Shown piece by piece: positions 33,323 to 43,475 of a stretch of 64,000 bases of DNA (position 1 is the stretch's first letter; each line of letters begins with the position of its first letter). The notes beneath the pieces are model-generated. The model worked only from the letters and a program-made list of their open reading frames with translations, was not told where the DNA came from and searched no databases. The stretch is from Candidatus Anammoximicrobium sp. (lineage in GTDB: Bacteria > Planctomycetota > Planctomycetia > Pirellulales > Pirellulaceae). The position numbers and the translations under genes were made by a program. Where the stretch lies: assembly GCA_012515235.1 (NCBI GenBank), contig JAAYYU010000320.1, positions 1 through 64,000 on the forward strand, read 5' to 3'.

Positions 33323-35752
33323 ATGAAGCTCGAGCGGATCGTACAGATTCACGTCGCGGCCTTGGCGATCATCGGCGCGGTGCTGCTGGGCATGGGCCAG
33401 CAGGGTTCGTTGACCCTGCTGGTCGTGTTTGCCGCCGTGACGTCCGTGGTGTTTACGGACATCCTGGGCTGGTTCCGTCTGAATCGCCTGGTTGCCAACC
33501 TGGCGGCGTTGGCGGCCCTGTTTTTTTCTCTGAACGACTTCCTGCAGCCCGCCATGCGGCTCCAGTTGCTGGCCATCGCCAACCTGCTGATCTATCTGCA
33601 GGTCGTGCTGTTCTACCAGCAGAAGAACCCGCAATTGTACTGGCAGCTGACCGTGCTGAGCCTGCTGCAAGTGGTTGTCTCGGCGGCCTTGAACGTCGGC
33701 GTCGAGTTCGGGATCGTGCTGATCCTGTACGCTGTTGTCGCGTTTTCCACGCTGGTCGTGCTGCACGTGTACCGCGAGGGGCTGCGCGTGGTCGAGTTGG
33801 CTGCGCGGTGGCGGAGTCAGCGGCATGAAGCGGAGCCGTTCGCGCCCGCGGCGGGACCGGCGGCCGAACGCTGGCGACGTCTGCTGCGCCGCGAACCGGT
33901 CACCCGGCCGCTGATCAGCTCGGCCCGGCTGGGCCGCCAGGTCGTCGCCGGGGGGCTGCTCCGGCAGATTGCCGCGATCGGCCTCAGCACCCTGGTGTTT
34001 GCCTTTGTGCTGTTCTTCACCGCGCCCCGGTTGGACAGTTCCACGCGCCGCGGCTACGCCACGCGCGCCACCCGCGTCGTCGGCTTCAGCGGCGAGGTCA
34101 GGCTGGACGAGATGGCCTCCGTCCTGGAGAGTTCGGACACGGTCATGCGGGTCAGTTTTCGGGACGCGGCCAGCGGCCAGCCTTACCGGGTTTACGGCGA
34201 ACCGTATTTTCGCGGCGTCGTGCTGACGCGGTATGCGTACGAGGATGACGGCGCCATGTGGCAGCAGCCGGACAGGATGCCGTCCTCGGCCGTCGGCCGC
34301 TACATGCCCGCGCCTCCGCCAAGCCCCGGCCTGGTCCGGCAGGACGTGACGCTCCAGCCGCTCAGCGAGAAGGCGCTGTTCGCCATCTATCCGGTTTACG
34401 GCTGTGCTCAGACTCCTTCCGACGTCTACGTCCAACGGCACACCGGGCAGTTCTCCTACGGGATCGCGGCGGAGATGCGGCCAAGGCAGGAGTTTCGGTA
34501 CTCGGTGCTGACCACGGGCTTGCTGGGGGGCGTTCAATTGGATGTCACGCCGCTGCCGCGCGACGCGACCAATCTGATGGATCCCGATCTGCTCGCGTTC
34601 GACGAAACCCGCTTTCCGCAGATCAAGAAGATCGCCGACGAACTGGTCGGCCGGGAGCCGGCGGCCAACGTCAAACGGGCCGACATCGTCCGAAGGCTCC
34701 GCGATCATTTTCTCAGGCCCGGCGTGTACACCTACACGTTGGATTTTCGCCGGACCCGCCGCCAACGGCGACTGGACCCGATCGAGGATTTCGTCGCCAA
34801 CCATCGTTCGGGGCACTGCGAGTACTTTGCCAGCGCGCTGGTGATGATGCTCCGCAGCCAGAACATCCCGGCGCGGATGGTGATCGGCTATCGGGGCGGC
34901 GAGTACAATGCCTTGGGGGATTACTACCAGGTTTTGCAGCGGCACGCGCACGCCTGGGTGGAAGCCTACCTGCCGCCGGAGGAAGCCAAAGCGGAGTCGC
35001 CGCCGAACGCCGCCCTGAGTCCCCTGGGCGGCTGGCTGCGGGTGGACCCCACTCCGGGCTCGGACATCGACCGCGCGCGGCAGTTGCAGCGCGGCTGGTT
35101 GAACGTCGTCGACGACGTCCTTGACTATGCCCGAACCATGTGGACCGACTACATCCTGGGCTTGACCGCCAAACGCCAGCAGGAATCGATCTACGAACCG
35201 GTGGCCAACCAGGCCAGTCCCGAAACCTGGGCCTCCGTCCTCCAACGGCTGAACGGGGTGCGCCGCCGCGTGCAGCAGTGGGCGCACGGCATCGCGCCGT
35301 TTCTCGGCTTCATCGTGTTCTCCGCGTTCGCCGTCAGCATCCTGGCCTGCTGGCTGCGCGGGCGGGTCCCCGGCGGAAAGCGTCCCGGGGCCTCGCCTTG
35401 GCAGTGGCGATGGTCGCGCGGCGTTCCGGCCCGCGGGCAGCCGTCCGCGGCGTTGACCGTCGAGTTCTACCGGAGGCTGGAAGCGGCGTTGAACCAGTTG
35501 GGATTGAGCCGCGGCATCGGGCAAACGCCTCGCGAACTGGCGTGCCGGGCGGGCGAGCGGCTGGCCGCGCTGTCGCCGCACACTGCCGTCGCCCAACTGC
35601 CGGCCCGTATCGTCGAGAGCTTCTACCGGGTCCGCTTCGGCAAGGCGATCCTCCCGGACCACGACGGTGACGAGATCGCCGAGCTTTTGAGTCGCTTGGA
35701 AGACGCCGTGAAGCGGATCGTGGAGCCGCCGGTTCCGCCGGCCCAGGCGTGA
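33323..35752 (+). CDS. Transglutaminase TgpA-like membrane protein
   Basis: A 809-residue protein. Five or so N-terminal helices (IHVAALAIIGAVLLGM through AVVAFSTLVVLHVY) form the TgpA N-terminal domain with a further helix at ~220 (IAAIGLSTLVFAFVLFF). The transglutaminase core carries the Cys-His-Asp triad: Cys499 in SGHCEYFASAL, His in RHAHAWVEAYLP, Asp in LRVDPTPG. A late membrane helix (FLGFIVFSAFAVSILACWL) precedes a C-terminal DUF4129-like helical domain with FYRRLEAALNQLGLSRGIGQ. It follows DUF58 by about 110 bases; the two probably act together in envelope protein cross-linking or processing. Confidence 0.9.
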   Translation: MKLERIVQIHVAALAIIGAVLLGMGQQGSLTLLVVFAAVTSVVFTDILGWFRLNRLVANLAALAALFFSLNDFLQPAMRLQLLAIANLLIYLQVVLFYQQKNPQLYWQLTVLSLLQVVVSAALNVGVEFGIVLILYAVVAFSTLVVLHVYREGLRVVELAARWRSQRHEAEPFAPAAGPAAERWRRLLRREPVTRPLISSARLGRQVVAGGLLRQIAAIGLSTLVFAFVLFFTAPRLDSSTRRGYATRATRVVGFSGEVRLDEMASVLESSDTVMRVSFRDAASGQPYRVYGEPYFRGVVLTRYAYEDDGAMWQQPDRMPSSAVGRYMPAPPPSPGLVRQDVTLQPLSEKALFAIYPVYGCAQTPSDVYVQRHTGQFSYGIAAEMRPRQEFRYSVLTTGLLGGVQLDVTPLPRDATNLMDPDLLAFDETRFPQIKKIADELVGREPAANVKRADIVRRLRDHFLRPGVYTYTLDFRRTRRQRRLDPIEDFVANHRSGHCEYFASALVMMLRSQNIPARMVIGYRGGEYNALGDYYQVLQRHAHAWVEAYLPPEEAKAESPPNAALSPLGGWLRVDPTPGSDIDRARQLQRGWLNVVDDVLDYARTMWTDYILGLTAKRQQESIYEPVANQASPETWASVLQRLNGVRRRVQQWAHGIAPFLGFIVFSAFAVSILACWLRGRVPGGKRPGASPWQWRWSRGVPARGQPSAALTVEFYRRLEAALNQLGLSRGIGQTPRELACRAGERLAALSPHTAVAQLPARIVESFYRVRFGKAILPDHDGDEIAELLSRLEDAVKRIVEPPVPPAQA

Positions 35753-35939
35753 GCCGGCCGCAACCGGCGTACCCGCAGCCTCTTGCCGGGCGTTCTGGGC
35801 AGGCGGCACGCCGGCCCCGCAGCGCGCATTTTTGTCCCCGCAGACTACTCGCCGCGCGGGGCCGCCTCTATAAAGCTACGAGTCGTTCGGATTCGAGCGA
35901 AGAGCGTTTTTCGACGCAGACAAACCGGAGAAACAGGTC

Positions 35940-36506
35940 ATGAGAACAGCAGGGTTCGCGTTGATGTGTGTAGTGGCGGCCGTTTGGGCTCGTTCGGCGA
36001 CGGCCTCGGACATCGATTTCAAGATGAAGTCGCTGGACGGCCGAGAGGTGGACTTGGCCGAAAAGTATCAAGGGAGAGTCCTGTTGGTGGTGAACGTCGC
36101 GAGCAAGTGCGGATTGACGCCGCAGTACGCGGAACTGCAATCGCTGCACGCCAAGTACGCCGCCCAGGGACTGGGCGTGCTGGGGTTTCCCTGCAACCAA
36201 TTTCTGCAACAGGAGCCCGGCAGTGCGGCCGAGATCCGGCAGTTCTGTACGACCAGGTACGGGGTGCAATTCGACCTGTTTGAAAAGATCGAAGTCAACG
36301 GTGACGGGGCCTGTGCGTTGTACAAGCATCTGACCGCCGTCCCAACGCAGCCCAAGGGTCCTGGCCCGATCAGCTGGAACTTCGAGAAGTTCCTGATCGG
36401 CCGCGACGGCAAAGTCCTCGCCCGCTTCGCCCCCCGCACCAAGCCGACCGATCCCGAACTCGTCAAGGCCCTCGAAGCCGCGCTGGCAAAACCGGCGGCG
36501 AAATAG
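35940..36506 (+). CDS. Glutathione peroxidase-family thiol peroxidase, exported
   Basis: A 188-residue protein with a signal peptide (MRTAGFALMCVVAAVWARS, ATAS). The thioredoxin-fold peroxidase body has VNVASKCGLTPQYAEL with peroxidatic Cys57 (Cys, not Sec), GFPCNQFLQQEPGS with the conserved Gln, and ISWNFEKFLIGRDGKVLARF with Trp-Asn; together these form the GPx tetrad. Bacterial Cys-GPx usually use thioredoxin. Export to the periplasm is unusual and suggests peroxide defence outside the cytoplasm. It stands alone, about 190 bases after the tgpA-like gene. Confidence 0.9.
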   Translation: MRTAGFALMCVVAAVWARSATASDIDFKMKSLDGREVDLAEKYQGRVLLVVNVASKCGLTPQYAELQSLHAKYAAQGLGVLGFPCNQFLQQEPGSAAEIRQFCTTRYGVQFDLFEKIEVNGDGACALYKHLTAVPTQPKGPGPISWNFEKFLIGRDGKVLARFAPRTKPTDPELVKALEAALAKPAAK

Positions 36507-36697
36507 TCGGCAACCAGCCTTGTTGCCAGCCTCGCCGCCGATGTGGTACGCTATGGCGGCGACGGAGTTTCTCGCGTTGAACGGTTGTCGGAAGCCCACC
36601 CGGAAGGGCTTGCAGAACCAACCTGCGAGATTTCCTCTTCTGCCGGAACCGTTGGAAGTAAACGCGTTTGAGAATTCTGGAAAACAAGGGGAGTTGC

Positions 36698-37780
36698 ATG
36701 AACGCCGGTTTGAACGTCCGCCAAGATGGCGAGTTGGATTTGGTGTCTTTGGGCGCGTTGGTCCATCGTCTCGATCCGGGGATCATCCCCTTTCGCAAGG
36801 CCACACAGTGCCTGATTCACGTCAGCGGCGGCGAATTCAACGTCGCGGCGAACTTGTCCGATTGCTTCCGCTTGCGGACCGGCATCGCGACGGCGATGGC
36901 CGATTATCCGATCGGCGACCTGATCGCGGAACGCGTGCGGGCGATGGGCGTCAAGGCCTTCTACAAGCACTTTGCCCACAACGGCGTAAACGGCCCCAAC
37001 ATGGCCTGCGTGCTGAGCGACCGCGGCCACGGCGTCCGGGCGCCGGTCGTGTTCTACAACCGCTCAAACGAAGCGGCCGCCCTGCTCAAGCCGGGCGATT
37101 TGAACTGGTCCGAGATCTTTGCCGGCGGAGCGCGCTGGTTCCACAGCGGCGGCATCTTCGCGGCGTTGTCCCCGACCACGCCGGAGGTGATTATCGAGGG
37201 GATGCAGGCGGCCAAGGCGGCCGGGGCCGTCGTCTCGTTCGACCTGAATTTCCGCGAGAAGCTGTGGAAGATCTCCGGCGGCCTGGACACGGCGCAGGCG
37301 ACGATCCGGCGGATCATGGAGTACGTCGACGTGCTAGTCGGCAACGAGGAGGATCTGCAGAAGGGGCTCGGCGTTCCCGGCCCGGAAGTCGCCGCCAAAT
37401 CGAAACTCGATCCCAGCACGTTTTTCGGCATGATCGACCGCGTCGTGGCCCAACACCCGCAAGTCAAAGTCGTGGCGACGACGCTCCGCGAGGTGCATTC
37501 CACCAACCATCACAGCTGGAGCGCCGTGGCCTGGGTCAACGGCCAGACCCACGTGGCGCCGACTTGCGAGTTGAACGTCTACGACCGGGTCGGCGGCGGC
37601 GACGGGTTCGCGGCCGGCCTGTTTTACGGTCTGCTGGCCGGCAAGCAGCCGGAGGAAGCCGTCAAGCTCGGCTGGGCCCACGGCGCGCTGTTGACGACCT
37701 TCCCCGGCGACACCACGATGGCCACGCTGGAGCAAGTCCAGGCCTTTGCCCAGGGCGGATCGGCGCGCATCCAGCGGTAA
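36698..37780 (+). CDS. kdgK: PfkB-family sugar kinase, probably 2-dehydro-3-deoxygluconokinase
   Basis: A 360-residue ribokinase-fold enzyme. It starts with LVSLGALVHRLDP, binds sugar near VSGGEFNVAANLS, and ends with the PfkB signature around VYDRVGGGDGFAAGLFYGLL, where the Asp of GGGDGFAAG is the catalytic base. VSFDLNFREKLWKISG is the DxNxR segment shared with KDG kinases. Phosphorylating 2-keto-3-deoxygluconate would place it in uronate or galactonate use; other sugar acids are possible. AAGGGGAGTTGC precedes ATG 36698. It lies upstream of the secreted gene run. Confidence 0.8.
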   Translation: MNAGLNVRQDGELDLVSLGALVHRLDPGIIPFRKATQCLIHVSGGEFNVAANLSDCFRLRTGIATAMADYPIGDLIAERVRAMGVKAFYKHFAHNGVNGPNMACVLSDRGHGVRAPVVFYNRSNEAAALLKPGDLNWSEIFAGGARWFHSGGIFAALSPTTPEVIIEGMQAAKAAGAVVSFDLNFREKLWKISGGLDTAQATIRRIMEYVDVLVGNEEDLQKGLGVPGPEVAAKSKLDPSTFFGMIDRVVAQHPQVKVVATTLREVHSTNHHSWSAVAWVNGQTHVAPTCELNVYDRVGGGDGFAAGLFYGLLAGKQPEEAVKLGWAHGALLTTFPGDTTMATLEQVQAFAQGGSARIQR

Positions 37781-37907
37781 CCGGCGGGGCCGGCACGGGA
37801 GACGTTCCGGCGAAGCCGCGGAACGGCACGGCCCGCGTCCGCCGCGGGCCGTGAACTCGAATCCATCGTCCGGAATCGGAGCTGATCTCATTTCCCTGGG
37901 AGGCAGC

Positions 37908-40559
37908 ATGAACGAGGATGATCTCGGGAAAAGGCGTGCGGCGGCGGGGGGCGTGCTGGCAGCCGGGGGCTTGATCCTGACGCTGATGGCGGCGCCCGCA
38001 GTTGCTGCGGAGGGTTCCGCCGCGGGCGGGCCCAGCGCAGTACCGGCCGCGGCAACCGGCCTGGTCGCAAAAGCCCTGCAGGCCACGCGCGGCGCGGCCG
38101 AGGTCGTGTTCGCAGTGCGGGGACTGTATGCCGACGGGCACTACTACGCCAACTTTGGCCACTGGTCGCTGGACCCCAACAGGATGATGTACGCTCCGGG
38201 CGGGGCGCGGCTCTGCAAACTGAACCTGCAGACGGGGCAGCTGACCGTCCTTGTGGAAGACCGGGAGGGCTCGATCCGCGATCCCCAAGTCCACTACGAT
38301 GGCCGGAAGATCCTGTTTTGTTACCGGCCGGGCGGGACGCGGCACTTTCACCTGTACGAGATCGCGGGCGACGGCAGCGGATTGCGGCAACTGACGGACG
38401 GCCCCTTCGACGACGTCGAGCCCACCTATCTGCCCGACGGCGGCATCCTGTTCTGCTCGTCGCGCTGCAATCGCTTCGTCGCCTGCTGGTACACGCCGGT
38501 GGCGACCTTGCACCGGATCGACGCCGACGGCGGCAAGCTCCGTATCCTGTCCTCCAACATCGTCCACGAGAACACGCCCTCGGTGCTGCCCGACGGGCGG
38601 ATACTGTACACGCGTTGGGAATACATCGATCGCGATCCGTCCAAGTTCCACGGGTTGTGGACGATGAACCCGGATGGCACCGGCCAGATGATTTACTTTG
38701 GCAATTCGACGGCCAACCCGTGGGTTCTGATGATCGACGCCAAGCCGATCCCCAACAGCACGCAAATCGTGGCCGTCTTCTCGCCGCACCACGGCAACCG
38801 GGAGCACGAAGGAAACATCGTTGTGCTGGACGCCCAGGCCGGTCCCGACCAGCCCCGCCGTCCCCGCCAGATCAGTCCCCAAATCGCCTTGGCCAACGGC
38901 TGGATGGGCGGCCCTGTCGGCTTTCGCGATCCCTACCCGCTGGCGTCCGATTGCTTCCTGGTGGCGCAGGGCAACCGCTTGCTGCTGATGGATGACCGGG
39001 GCCAGACGCAGGCCGTCCACGAGGCGGACATGATGGTCCACGAGCCGTGCCCGCTCCAGCCCCGGCCGCGGGAGCGAATCGTTCCGCCGCGCTCGAATCC
39101 CGGCGAGACGACGGGGCGTCTGGTGCTGAGCGACGTTTACCACGGCCGCCATCTGAACGGCGTTCGTCCGGGCGAAATCAAGAAGCTGCTGGTGCTGGAA
39201 CAGTTGCCCAAGCCGGCCAGTTTCAGCGGTATGCAGCAGAACCTGAGCATGAACGGCACGTTTACGCTCAAACGCATCCTGGGCGCCGTGCCGGTCGCTG
39301 CCGACGGTTCGGCCTCGATCGAAGTGCCTGCGCTGCGGAGTCTGTATCTGGTGGCGCTGGATGAAAACGACCTGTCGGTCAAGAGCATGCAGAGCTTCTT
39401 TACCGTGATGCCGGGCGAGACGCTCGGATGCGTGGGCTGCCACGAGCAGCGCGCCCAGGCCGCGCCGCCCCGAGAAACGTTGCAGGCGCTCCAAGACCCG
39501 CCGCGCCGGCCGCAGCCCATCCCGGATGTGCCCGACGTCATCGACTATCCCCGCGACATCCAGCCCATCCTGGACCGGCATTGCGTCGAGTGTCATTCGG
39601 CGGACAGGCCGGAGGGCAAAGTCGTGCTGACCGGCGATCACAACGAGTGGTTTTCGCAGAGCTACTATGCGTTGTTCGCCCGCCATCAGGTGAACGACGG
39701 CTGGGGGTACCTGGAAGACGGCAACCGCCCGCCGCGCTCGCTCGGATCGGCGGCCAGCCCGCTGATGAAGATGATCGACGGCAGCCATTACCGGGCGCAA
39801 CTTTCCCCGACCGAACGGAACCGGGTGCGGCTGTGGCTCGACACCGGAGCCGCCTATCCGGGCACGTACGCCGCCCTTCAGGCCGGCACGGTGACGGTCA
39901 AGGTCCCGATGCCCGTGCTGGAACGCCGCTGTGCCTCCTGTCATCCCGCGCCCCCGAAAGACGATCGCCGCAGCGTGATCACCGAGCCTCGGCTGTACGG
40001 AGGCGAACCCCTGCACGAAGGCGGCGGCGGCCGGGCCACGACCGTGTTGATGGCGTTGGGACCGAGAATCCGCAAGGTGCGGGCGCTGCACACCCGGACC
40101 GGATACTCGAACGTTTCCGACTACTGTCTGAATCTCTACAACTTGACGCACCCGGAGAAATCGTTGATCCTCCTGGCTCCGCTGGCAAAATCCGCGGGCG
40201 GTTACGGTTGGTGCCGAGCGACGGCTGGGGAAGGTCAGACGGGGCAACCGGCCGCGGTATTTGCCGACACGGCCGACGGCGACTATCAAGCGATCCTGTC
40301 CGCCGTCTCGGCCGCCGGAAAGACCCTGCAGACCATCAAACGGTTCGACATGCCCGGCTTTCGGCCCAACGAACACTATGTCCGCGAGTTGAAGCGTTAC
40401 GGCATCCTGCCGCCGGAGTTCGATCCCGCCACGGACGCGATCGACGTGTACGAAACGGATCGGGCCTACTGGCGATCGCTGTGGCACCAGGGGGGCGAAG
40501 TCAGAGCAGTCAAAACCGCCTCTGCGACACACGGAACACCCGGCGACAGGCGGCCGTGA
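37908..40559 (+). CDS. HzsA-related secreted propeller with three CxxCH haem motifs
   Basis: An 883-residue protein with a signal segment (GVLAAGGLILTLMAAPAVAA). An N-terminal TolB/WD-like propeller (~60-420; VRDPQ-type turns IRDPQVHYDGRKILF, EPTYLPDGGILF, LYTRWEY) is followed by a C-terminal half with CVGCHE (~507), CVECHS (~558) and CASCHP (~675), all fitting c-type haem attachment. The order and the motif GTLVPVEPDGSA-like blocks match the hydrazine synthase alpha subunit family; anammox genes are absent, so the function differs and is unknown. First of three paralogues on this strand. Confidence 0.8.
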   Translation: MNEDDLGKRRAAAGGVLAAGGLILTLMAAPAVAAEGSAAGGPSAVPAAATGLVAKALQATRGAAEVVFAVRGLYADGHYYANFGHWSLDPNRMMYAPGGARLCKLNLQTGQLTVLVEDREGSIRDPQVHYDGRKILFCYRPGGTRHFHLYEIAGDGSGLRQLTDGPFDDVEPTYLPDGGILFCSSRCNRFVACWYTPVATLHRIDADGGKLRILSSNIVHENTPSVLPDGRILYTRWEYIDRDPSKFHGLWTMNPDGTGQMIYFGNSTANPWVLMIDAKPIPNSTQIVAVFSPHHGNREHEGNIVVLDAQAGPDQPRRPRQISPQIALANGWMGGPVGFRDPYPLASDCFLVAQGNRLLLMDDRGQTQAVHEADMMVHEPCPLQPRPRERIVPPRSNPGETTGRLVLSDVYHGRHLNGVRPGEIKKLLVLEQLPKPASFSGMQQNLSMNGTFTLKRILGAVPVAADGSASIEVPALRSLYLVALDENDLSVKSMQSFFTVMPGETLGCVGCHEQRAQAAPPRETLQALQDPPRRPQPIPDVPDVIDYPRDIQPILDRHCVECHSADRPEGKVVLTGDHNEWFSQSYYALFARHQVNDGWGYLEDGNRPPRSLGSAASPLMKMIDGSHYRAQLSPTERNRVRLWLDTGAAYPGTYAALQAGTVTVKVPMPVLERRCASCHPAPPKDDRRSVITEPRLYGGEPLHEGGGGRATTVLMALGPRIRKVRALHTRTGYSNVSDYCLNLYNLTHPEKSLILLAPLAKSAGGYGWCRATAGEGQTGQPAAVFADTADGDYQAILSAVSAAGKTLQTIKRFDMPGFRPNEHYVRELKRYGILPPEFDPATDAIDVYETDRAYWRSLWHQGGEVRAVKTASATHGTPGDRRP

Positions 40560-40700
40560 GTGCAAAGCGGGCGAGGGCGCGGACGTGGTCGGTCGCGGCG
40601 GACGCGGCAACTTCGGCGCATGCGGCGGCCGGCGCGCACTAGGAAAACGCGACGATCCTCCGGAACAGTTGGGCCGGCAGAATCGTGGAGGGACCGAGTC

Positions 40701-43061
40701 ATGGAGGGAGCCGGATTACGGGTCTGCAGCAAGCAAAGGATACGCGGGATGTCTAGCGTGCGTGGGACGGCGAAGCGTTGGATCCTGACGATGACGCTTT
40801 CCTGGCTCCCGGCGGCGTTGGCCGTGGCGGCCGAGTTTCCTCCGCCGGCCGCCCCGGTCCAGCCGCCGGCCGTCGAAGGGCCGGCTCTGCTGAATAAGGC
40901 CCTGCAAGCGTTGGGGCCCACGGAGGAGATTGTCTTCGCCTTGCGGGGCGAGTGCCGCGACCTGTGGCACTGGTACGCCAACTTTGGGTACGAGATCTCG
41001 CCCGAATTCACGCCCGCCAAGCCGGGAGAAGAATGGCGCTGGGGCGGACACAAAGGGCCCCTGTATGGCAAGGTTTGGAAGTATGGCGACCGTGGCGGGC
41101 AGCTCTGCCGGTATCACCTGCGGACCCGGCAGGTCACCGTTCTGCTGGACGACCCGCGGGGCGACGTCCGCGATCCGCAGGTACACTACGACGCCCGAAA
41201 GATCCTCTTCTCTTATCGCCGGGGCGACAGCCACCAGTTCCACTTGTACGAAATCGGCGTGGACGGCCAAGGACTCCGGCAGCTGACCGACGGGGACTAC
41301 GACGACATCGAGCCGACGTACCTGCCCGACGGCGACATCCTGTTCGTCTCCTCCCGCTGCAAACGCTACGTCCCCTGTTGGCGGACCCATGTGGCGACGC
41401 TCTATCGTTGCGACGCCGACGGCGGGAACGTGCGTTCGCTGTCCAGCAACGTCGAGCACGACAACCGGCCGTGGCTGATGCCCGACGGACGCGTCCTGTA
41501 CACGCGTTGGGAGTACGTCGATCGCTGCGATATGACCTACCACCATCTGTGGACGATGAACCCCGACGGCACCGAACAGATGGTTTACTACGGGAACATG
41601 CATCCCGGCTGCCTGATGATCGACGCCAAGCCCATTCCGGGAACCCGGCGAGTGCTGGCGATCTTTTCTACCGAGCACGGTTCGCCGGAGCACCGCGGGA
41701 ACGTGGTGATTGTGGACCCCGCGGCCGGCCCGGACTGCCTGGAGTCCGCGCGGTTTTTGAACGGTCCCAGCCGGTCCATGGAGTTGGGCTATCGCAACCC
41801 GTATCCGCTGGCGGCGGACGTCTTTCTGGTGGCCGAGGACTTTCGGGAAGGCGCGCGGAAAGTGAGCCGGTTGCTGGTGATGGACGACCAGGGCTGTTGG
41901 AGCGAAATCTACCGGTCTCCGGACGGCGGGTTGTTGGTGCACGAGCCGCGGGCGCTGCGTCCCCGCCCGCGAGAGCCGGTGCTGGCGGCCCGCTCGGATT
42001 GGGGCAAATCCACGGGGTTGCTGCTTCTGTCGGACGTCAACCACGGGCGGAGCTTGGCGGGCGTCCAGCCGGGAGAGATCAAAAAACTGCTCGTGTTGGA
42101 GCAACTGGCCAAGCCCTGGAACGGCAATCCCTGGCCGGACATGATCACCTTCGGTACGCATCTGTGGGGCGATGGCGGGTCCTACACGCTGACGCGGATC
42201 GTGGGCACGGTGCCCGTCGAGCCCGACGGGTCGGCCTACTTCGAAGTGCCCGCGCTCCGCAGTCTGTTCTTCGTGGCCTTGGACGAGCAGGACCTGTCGG
42301 TCAAACGAATGCAGAGTTTCTGCACGCTGATGCCGGGGGAGACGCTCGGCTGTGTGGGCTGCCACGAGTCCCGGACGCAGACGACGCCGCCTCGCCCGGA
42401 GGCCTTGGCCCTGCGGCGCCCGCCGCGGCGTCTCGAACCCGTCGCCGACGTGCCGGAAGTGTTTGATTTCTTGCGGGACATCCAGCCCATCTTGGACAAG
42501 CATTGTGTCCGCTGCCACGATGGCCGGCACGAGTCCGAGTCGGCCCGCGCGGTGGACCTCAGCGCCCGCCCCACCGTCCACCAACGCACACAGCGAGGAC
42601 GCGGCGGGGTGTATGCGCAAAGCTATTTGACGCTGGTGTTGAAACGGAATGCGGACCCGCAGAGCGCCTTGGTGTCCCATGCCTACAACATGGGCGGCAA
42701 CCGGCCGCCGCGGGCCATCGGATCGTCCGCCAGTCAGCTGATGAAGCTGATCGACGGCAGCCATTACGACGCCAGGCTCTCCGCTCACGAACAGAAGATG
42801 GTCCGGCTATGGATCGACACCAGCGCCGTGTACGCCGGCACCTACGCCGCCCTGGGAGGCATGGAAGGGCCGTATCACGTGCCGGCCTTCCGGCCCAACG
42901 AGCACTATGTCCGCGAGATGCAACGTTACGGCGTGCTGCCGGCAAGCTTCGATCTGGCCGCGGATCCGATCAACGTGTATGAGGTCGACCAGGCTTACTG
43001 GCGGTCGTTCTGGCATCACCCAACGGGACGGCGCACTCCCGGCGGCAAGTCGCCGGAGTAG
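40701..43061 (+). CDS. HzsA-related secreted propeller with two CxxCH haem motifs
   Basis: A 786-residue protein, paralogue of the preceding one: signal segment WILTMTLSWLPAALAVAAE, propeller turns VRDPQVHYDARKILF, EPTYLPDGDILFVSSRC and VLYTRWEYVDR, then VPVEPDGSAYFEVPALRSLF, CVGCHE (~551) and CVRCHD (~602). The third haem site of its neighbour is missing together with about 100 residues of that region. ATG 40701 is preceded by GGAGGGACCGAGTC; ATG 40749 would also leave the signal intact. The 140-base gap from the first paralogue suggests one transcript. Confidence 0.8.
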   Translation: MEGAGLRVCSKQRIRGMSSVRGTAKRWILTMTLSWLPAALAVAAEFPPPAAPVQPPAVEGPALLNKALQALGPTEEIVFALRGECRDLWHWYANFGYEISPEFTPAKPGEEWRWGGHKGPLYGKVWKYGDRGGQLCRYHLRTRQVTVLLDDPRGDVRDPQVHYDARKILFSYRRGDSHQFHLYEIGVDGQGLRQLTDGDYDDIEPTYLPDGDILFVSSRCKRYVPCWRTHVATLYRCDADGGNVRSLSSNVEHDNRPWLMPDGRVLYTRWEYVDRCDMTYHHLWTMNPDGTEQMVYYGNMHPGCLMIDAKPIPGTRRVLAIFSTEHGSPEHRGNVVIVDPAAGPDCLESARFLNGPSRSMELGYRNPYPLAADVFLVAEDFREGARKVSRLLVMDDQGCWSEIYRSPDGGLLVHEPRALRPRPREPVLAARSDWGKSTGLLLLSDVNHGRSLAGVQPGEIKKLLVLEQLAKPWNGNPWPDMITFGTHLWGDGGSYTLTRIVGTVPVEPDGSAYFEVPALRSLFFVALDEQDLSVKRMQSFCTLMPGETLGCVGCHESRTQTTPPRPEALALRRPPRRLEPVADVPEVFDFLRDIQPILDKHCVRCHDGRHESESARAVDLSARPTVHQRTQRGRGGVYAQSYLTLVLKRNADPQSALVSHAYNMGGNRPPRAIGSSASQLMKLIDGSHYDARLSAHEQKMVRLWIDTSAVYAGTYAALGGMEGPYHVPAFRPNEHYVREMQRYGVLPASFDLAADPINVYEVDQAYWRSFWHHPTGRRTPGGKSPE

Positions 43062-43475
43062 CCTGGTTGTCTCCGAGGCAAGCCTACCAACGGAGGCTAA
43101 AATAACTTCCCGTTTCGGCGGGGCTTGGCGGCAAGACGAGACATTCGCCGATTCGCAGGGTGGAGTCCGCAACGAGTTGGCGAGTGTAGCCACCACGCTG
43201 CTCGCCAGCGTGGGGCGGTGTTCAAGATGTTGGGCGCAGTGGGCGGCACGACGGCTGGTTCTGAACATGGCTCCACGCAGGCAAGCAGCGTGGTGGCCGA
43301 AATCCGGGAAGTTCTTTTGGCCACCGTTGCTACGTGGGGGCGGGCACGCCAACGGGCCCCAAACACCGGCCCGACAGAACACCGGCCCGACAGAACACCG
43401 GCCCGCGTCAGGTTGACGCTTGGCTTTCCAGGCGTTACGCTCGCTCATCCACTTTGTCAACGAAAGGTGCTTACC
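43062..43475. other. Intergenic with degenerate inverted repeat and 16-bp tandem repeat
   Basis: No gene seen. 43188-43228 (CCACCACGCTGCTCGCCAGC core) and 43265-43302 (CAAGCAGCGTGGTGGCC core) form an imperfect inverted pair, like eroded ends of a small element. At about 43364-43411 the 16-base unit ACACCGGCCCGACAGA occurs about 2.5 times. The remainder is leader sequence of the sialidase-like gene. Confidence 0.5.

Noticed and set aside
33032..35809. Very long minus-strand open frame opposite the TgpA-like gene
   Set aside because: High GC content keeps antisense frames open. The + strand product has a full transglutaminase domain and membrane helices, whereas the antisense product is Arg/His/Gln-rich without family features.
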